Source: CAZBLK01 sp964492715 (GTDB taxonomy: Bacteria; Bacillota; Clostridia; Lachnospirales; WRBF01). From it: a stretch of 64,000 bases of DNA. The stretch covers positions 26,676 through 90,675 of the forward strand of contig CAZBLK010000011.1 in assembly GCA_964492715.1 (NCBI GenBank), read 5' to 3'. Made by a program: the position numbers and the translations under genes. The number at the start of each line of letters is the position of its first letter. Position 1 is the first letter of the stretch. Below the pieces are notes generated by a model. It was not told the DNA's origin. It saw only the letters and a list, made by a program, of their open reading frames with translations, and did no database searches. Positions 60,957-64,000 of the stretch are shown here, piece after piece.

Positions 60957-63794
60957 ATGACATTCACACTTGAAAAAACCGTACAGCTAGAGGAAATAAA
61001 AAGTGAAGGAAATTATTACACGCACCCAAGTGGTGCACAGCTTATACACATAAAAAACGACGACGACAACAAAGTGTTTTCCATTACTTTTAAAACACCT
61101 GTTAAGGACAACACTGGAGTGCCGCATATTATTGAACACTCAATTCTTTGCGGCTCGGAAAAGTATCCAATTAAAGACCCGTTTAATGAGCTTAGCAAAG
61201 GTACGCTGTACACCTTTTTGAACGCAATGACGTTTAAAGACAAAACAATGTACCCTGTTGCAAGCTGCAACGAAAAAGACTTTTACAATTTAATGGACGT
61301 TTACCTTGACGCTGTTTTTAAACCGTTAAAACGTGAAGAAACGTTTATGCAGGAGGGGCTGAACTATTCTTTTGACAAGGACGGAAAGTTTTCAGGTTTT
61401 GGGGGAATTGTTTACAACGAAATGAGCGGCGTTTACTCTGAACCGCTTGAAGTTTTGAGCCACAAAGTTTATGAAACTTTGTTTAACGGAACGCAGTATG
61501 CTTTTGACTCCGGTGGCATACCTAACGCTGAAAATGGAATTAAGTCACTTGATTATGAGGAATTTTTAAAGTTCTACGAAGAACACTACTCTCCTGCAAA
61601 CAGTTACATTTATTTGTACGGAAACATGGACATTGATAAATGTCTTGAACATATAGAAGAAGGCTACTTGTCAAAAATTAAAGACAACGGCAAAAACGCA
61701 GAAATTGTTTTGGCAAAGCCGTTTGATAAACCGAAATACGAAGAATATACTTACGAATGTCACAGCGAAGAAAGCGCAAAAAAATATATTAGCGCAAACT
61801 ACGTCATAAACGGCGAAAACGGAAACAAGCTTATGACAGGTGTTTCGCTTTTGAAATATTATTTGTTTGGAATGGACGCTTCGCCTTTACGCAAAGCTTT
61901 GACAGATGCACGGCTTGGCGACGAGGTAATGGAAAGTGTGGACGCAAACTTTGCACAGCCTACGTTTGGAATTACTATAAAAAATTCTGAAAAGGACGTT
62001 AAGGAATTAAAGAAAATTATCGATGAAACGCTTACGCAAATTGTGAAAGAGGGTTTTAACGAGGAGCTTTTGCAAGCTTGCATAAGCAAGTTTGAATTTA
62101 CAATTCGTGAGGACAACAATGTTCATAGACCTAAGGGGCTTACTTATAACATTGCTGTTCTTTCTGACTGGATTTATGGCGGCGACTGCTTTGAAAAAGT
62201 AAACCGCATTAAGCCTTTAGAGGAAATTAAAAATGATAAGCAATTTTTAATTGACATTATAAACACGCACTTTTTAAACAACAACCACGTTGTTTATGCA
62301 ACACTTTCGCCAAAGGTTGTTGACGGTGAGCCAGAGAATTACGAAGTTGACGAAAAGACAACCGCTTTGTACAAGCAAAAAATGGAAAAGCTTGAAGAAT
62401 ACCGTAAAATGGTAGACAAACAAGAGGACATTGAAAAAATTCCTGTGCTTGCTCTTTCGGACGTTGACAACACAATTAAAAAGATGGACGTTTCTGTTCA
62501 AAAGGTTGACGACACAACTGTTTTGAACTATGCAACCGACACAAACGGTATAATTTATTTGGACTTTTTTTATAACACGGCTGGGGTAGGCGAAGAACTT
62601 ACGCCTTACATTGGAATTTTAACATACGTTTTGGGTAAGCTTGACACGGAAAACTATACTTTTGCAGAGTTGCAACAAAGCATTGGAAACGACTTGGGCG
62701 GCTTTGTTCCTTTTTCACAGGCTTACACAAACGTAGAGGCTGGGTCTTACGAGCCGTTGCTTGTTTTTAAAGCCAAAGCACTTAACGACAAAGCAGACAA
62801 AATATTTTACTATATTAAGGAAGTAACAGAAAACACAAAGTTCAGCGACCATAAGCGACTTGAAGTTATGCTAAAGGAATACCTTTCTATGTACGAAAAC
62901 GCCGTTATAAACTCGGGGCACAGCTTTGCTTCCGGCAGGGCACAGTCGTACTTGCAGCCGTCTGCGTTGTATGACGACAAAATTTCGGGCATGGAGTTTT
63001 ATTTGTTTTTGAAAGACGTTGTTAAAAAGGGTGATTACAAAGAAATTGAAAAAAGCCTTGTTAAAGTTTCGGAGTTAATTTTTAATAACTCGGCATTTAA
63101 GCTTTATGTTGCATGTGATGAAAACGGATATGACTTTATTAAGGACGACATAAAAAAGTATGCGGGTAGCTTGCGTGAAGTAAAGCTTGAACAACCAAAA
63201 GAAGTTAAAAGACCTGATGCAATTAACGAAGGGTTTTCTACACGGTCAAACGTTCAGTACGTTGCAATGGCTTTTGATTATTCAAAAACAGGAATGAAGT
63301 ATAACGGGCAGCTTTCTGTGCTTGCTTCCATTTTAAACACGGATTATTTGATGGACGAGGTACGCATAAAGGGCGGCGCATATGGGTGCTTTTGCTCTAT
63401 TTATAAGAAAGGAATTTTTGCGGCAAGCTCGTACAGAGACCCTAACCTTGAAAACACTGTTGAGGTTTACGAAAATATTCCAGAGTATTTGAGAAGTTTT
63501 AATGTAGGCGAGCGTGAAATGCGCAAGTACGTTTTGGGAACTATAAACAAATATATTCGCCCTAAATGTGCGCTTGAACGTGTTGACTATGCGATTACTG
63601 CGTATTTGAACGGAATTTCGCATGAAATGCTTACACGTGAAGTTGACGAAATTTTGCACACCACTGTTGCGGACATAAATGCTTTAGGCGAAAAGCTGAA
63701 GCCTGCTTTTGAGGACGGCGTTGTTTGCGTTGTGGGGAACGCAAGAAAGGTTAAGGCGGCTAAGGAGAAGTTTGGTAAGGTGGTTGAGTTGTAA
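60957..63794 (+). CDS. M16C-family zinc metallopeptidase (PreP/falcilysin type)
   Basis: A 945-residue single-chain insulinase-type peptidase that degrades small peptides inside a closed chamber. The inverted zinc motif HXXEH is present in GVPHIIEHSILCGS (near residue 60), followed by PFNELSKGTLYTFLNAMTFK, MYPVASCNEKDFYNLMDVYL and the distal Glu region GGIVYNEMSGVYSEP. The C-terminal half contains GGAYGCFCSIYKKG and ASSYRDPNLENTVE. GGAGGT precedes the ATG. Confidence 0.94.
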   Translation: MTFTLEKTVQLEEIKSEGNYYTHPSGAQLIHIKNDDDNKVFSITFKTPVKDNTGVPHIIEHSILCGSEKYPIKDPFNELSKGTLYTFLNAMTFKDKTMYPVASCNEKDFYNLMDVYLDAVFKPLKREETFMQEGLNYSFDKDGKFSGFGGIVYNEMSGVYSEPLEVLSHKVYETLFNGTQYAFDSGGIPNAENGIKSLDYEEFLKFYEEHYSPANSYIYLYGNMDIDKCLEHIEEGYLSKIKDNGKNAEIVLAKPFDKPKYEEYTYECHSEESAKKYISANYVINGENGNKLMTGVSLLKYYLFGMDASPLRKALTDARLGDEVMESVDANFAQPTFGITIKNSEKDVKELKKIIDETLTQIVKEGFNEELLQACISKFEFTIREDNNVHRPKGLTYNIAVLSDWIYGGDCFEKVNRIKPLEEIKNDKQFLIDIINTHFLNNNHVVYATLSPKVVDGEPENYEVDEKTTALYKQKMEKLEEYRKMVDKQEDIEKIPVLALSDVDNTIKKMDVSVQKVDDTTVLNYATDTNGIIYLDFFYNTAGVGEELTPYIGILTYVLGKLDTENYTFAELQQSIGNDLGGFVPFSQAYTNVEAGSYEPLLVFKAKALNDKADKIFYYIKEVTENTKFSDHKRLEVMLKEYLSMYENAVINSGHSFASGRAQSYLQPSALYDDKISGMEFYLFLKDVVKKGDYKEIEKSLVKVSELIFNNSAFKLYVACDENGYDFIKDDIKKYAGSLREVKLEQPKEVKRPDAINEGFSTRSNVQYVAMAFDYSKTGMKYNGQLSVLASILNTDYLMDEVRIKGGAYGCFCSIYKKGIFAASSYRDPNLENTVEVYENIPEYLRSFNVGEREMRKYVLGTINKYIRPKCALERVDYAITAYLNGISHEMLTREVDEILHTTVADINALGEKLKPAFEDGVVCVVGNARKVKAAKEKFGKVVEL

Positions 63795-63810
63795 ATTTTA
63801 CTTTGAATAC

Positions 63811-63844
63811 TTTATATAAGGGGAAGTTTTTCCCCTTATATAAA
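63811..63844 (+). terminator. Terminator after the peptidase gene
   Basis: TTTATATAAGGGGAA pairs with TTCCCCTTATATAAA. It is a strong hairpin 17 bases after the stop, lacking a long T-run beyond it. Confidence 0.65.
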
Positions 63845-63895
63845 GGAAGTAATTCTTGCAATAACAATAAATTTAAAAAAAATTTAATTTAGGTG

Positions 63896-63924
63896 TTGAC
63901 AATCGACAAAATTCTTGATATTAT
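63896..63924 (+). promoter_or_regulatory. Strong consensus promoter reading out of the window
   Basis: A perfect TTGACA, a 17-base spacer and TATTAT. The leader begins with a GC-rich hairpin (GTCGCC with GGCGGC) and then a purine-rich stretch free of T from 63953 except one base. The gene served lies outside the window; an rRNA or tRNA operon or a structured leader are both possible. Confidence 0.8.
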
Positions 63925-64000
63925 ATCATTCGTCGCCACAAGAGGGGCGGCGAGAACGAAACAGAGCAAACGAAACAAAAGAAACAGTACAAACAAACAG

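Overview
The window looks like the chromosome of an AT-rich, Gram-positive, spore-forming member of the Clostridia. I infer this from the S-layer-homology surface proteins, a spore photoproduct lyase homologue, a Noc-type ParB beside rsmG and mnmG, a DivIVA protein, a DUF6465 protein, the secC-like/tsaC/ywlE/rpiB/tagO cluster, and frequent TTG and GTG starts with strong Shine-Dalgarno sequences. I cannot assign a genus. I see no rRNA or tRNA gene and no CRISPR array.

Layout. 1-4.1 kb: the 3' end of nadK, then recN-hflK-hflC. 4.1-12.3 kb: a YbaK-type deacylase, a membrane GGDEF/EAL sensor, a punA-mtaD operon divergent from ahcY (recycling of S-adenosylhomocysteine and its nucleoside products), and a methyltransferase. 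13-33.6 kb: two consecutive giant secreted proteins of about 3,370 residues each. Both carry LamG-like domains, a degenerate SGNH domain, a second SGNH domain with its active site, a complete GH33-type sialidase and three C-terminal SLH domains. Together they fill almost a third of the window and look like cell-wall-anchored machines for removing, and perhaps de-O-acetylating, sialic acids.

33.8-38.4 kb is a decayed mobile-element or prophage island: a WG-repeat fragment, a small orphan gene, a symmetrical 9-bp-periodic iteron array, an intact hicAB toxin-antitoxin pair with a palindromic promoter, a truncated portal gene, and a primase gene broken by a stop and frameshifts. 38.5-45.9 kb: pfp, an SplB-like radical SAM protein lacking the usual catalytic cysteine, divIVA-like, tadA, a small RNA that resembles the antitoxin of a type I toxin-antitoxin pair, a small Cys-rich protein, noc and rsmG.

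46-60.6 kb: mnmG, prmC, a DUF1385 protein, a pair of uncharacterised genes (a 1,252-residue membrane protein and a protein with faint ThyX-like sequence), the translation and cell-envelope operon ending in tagO, a hotdog thioesterase, DUF6465, and a two-OB-fold SSB-like protein. 61-64 kb: an M16C peptidase, then a strong promoter that reads out of the window.

The intergenic DNA is rich in small foldback elements of at least five types. Three of these share one apical loop sequence although their stems differ. Two of the three sit in the same orientation just upstream of start codons.
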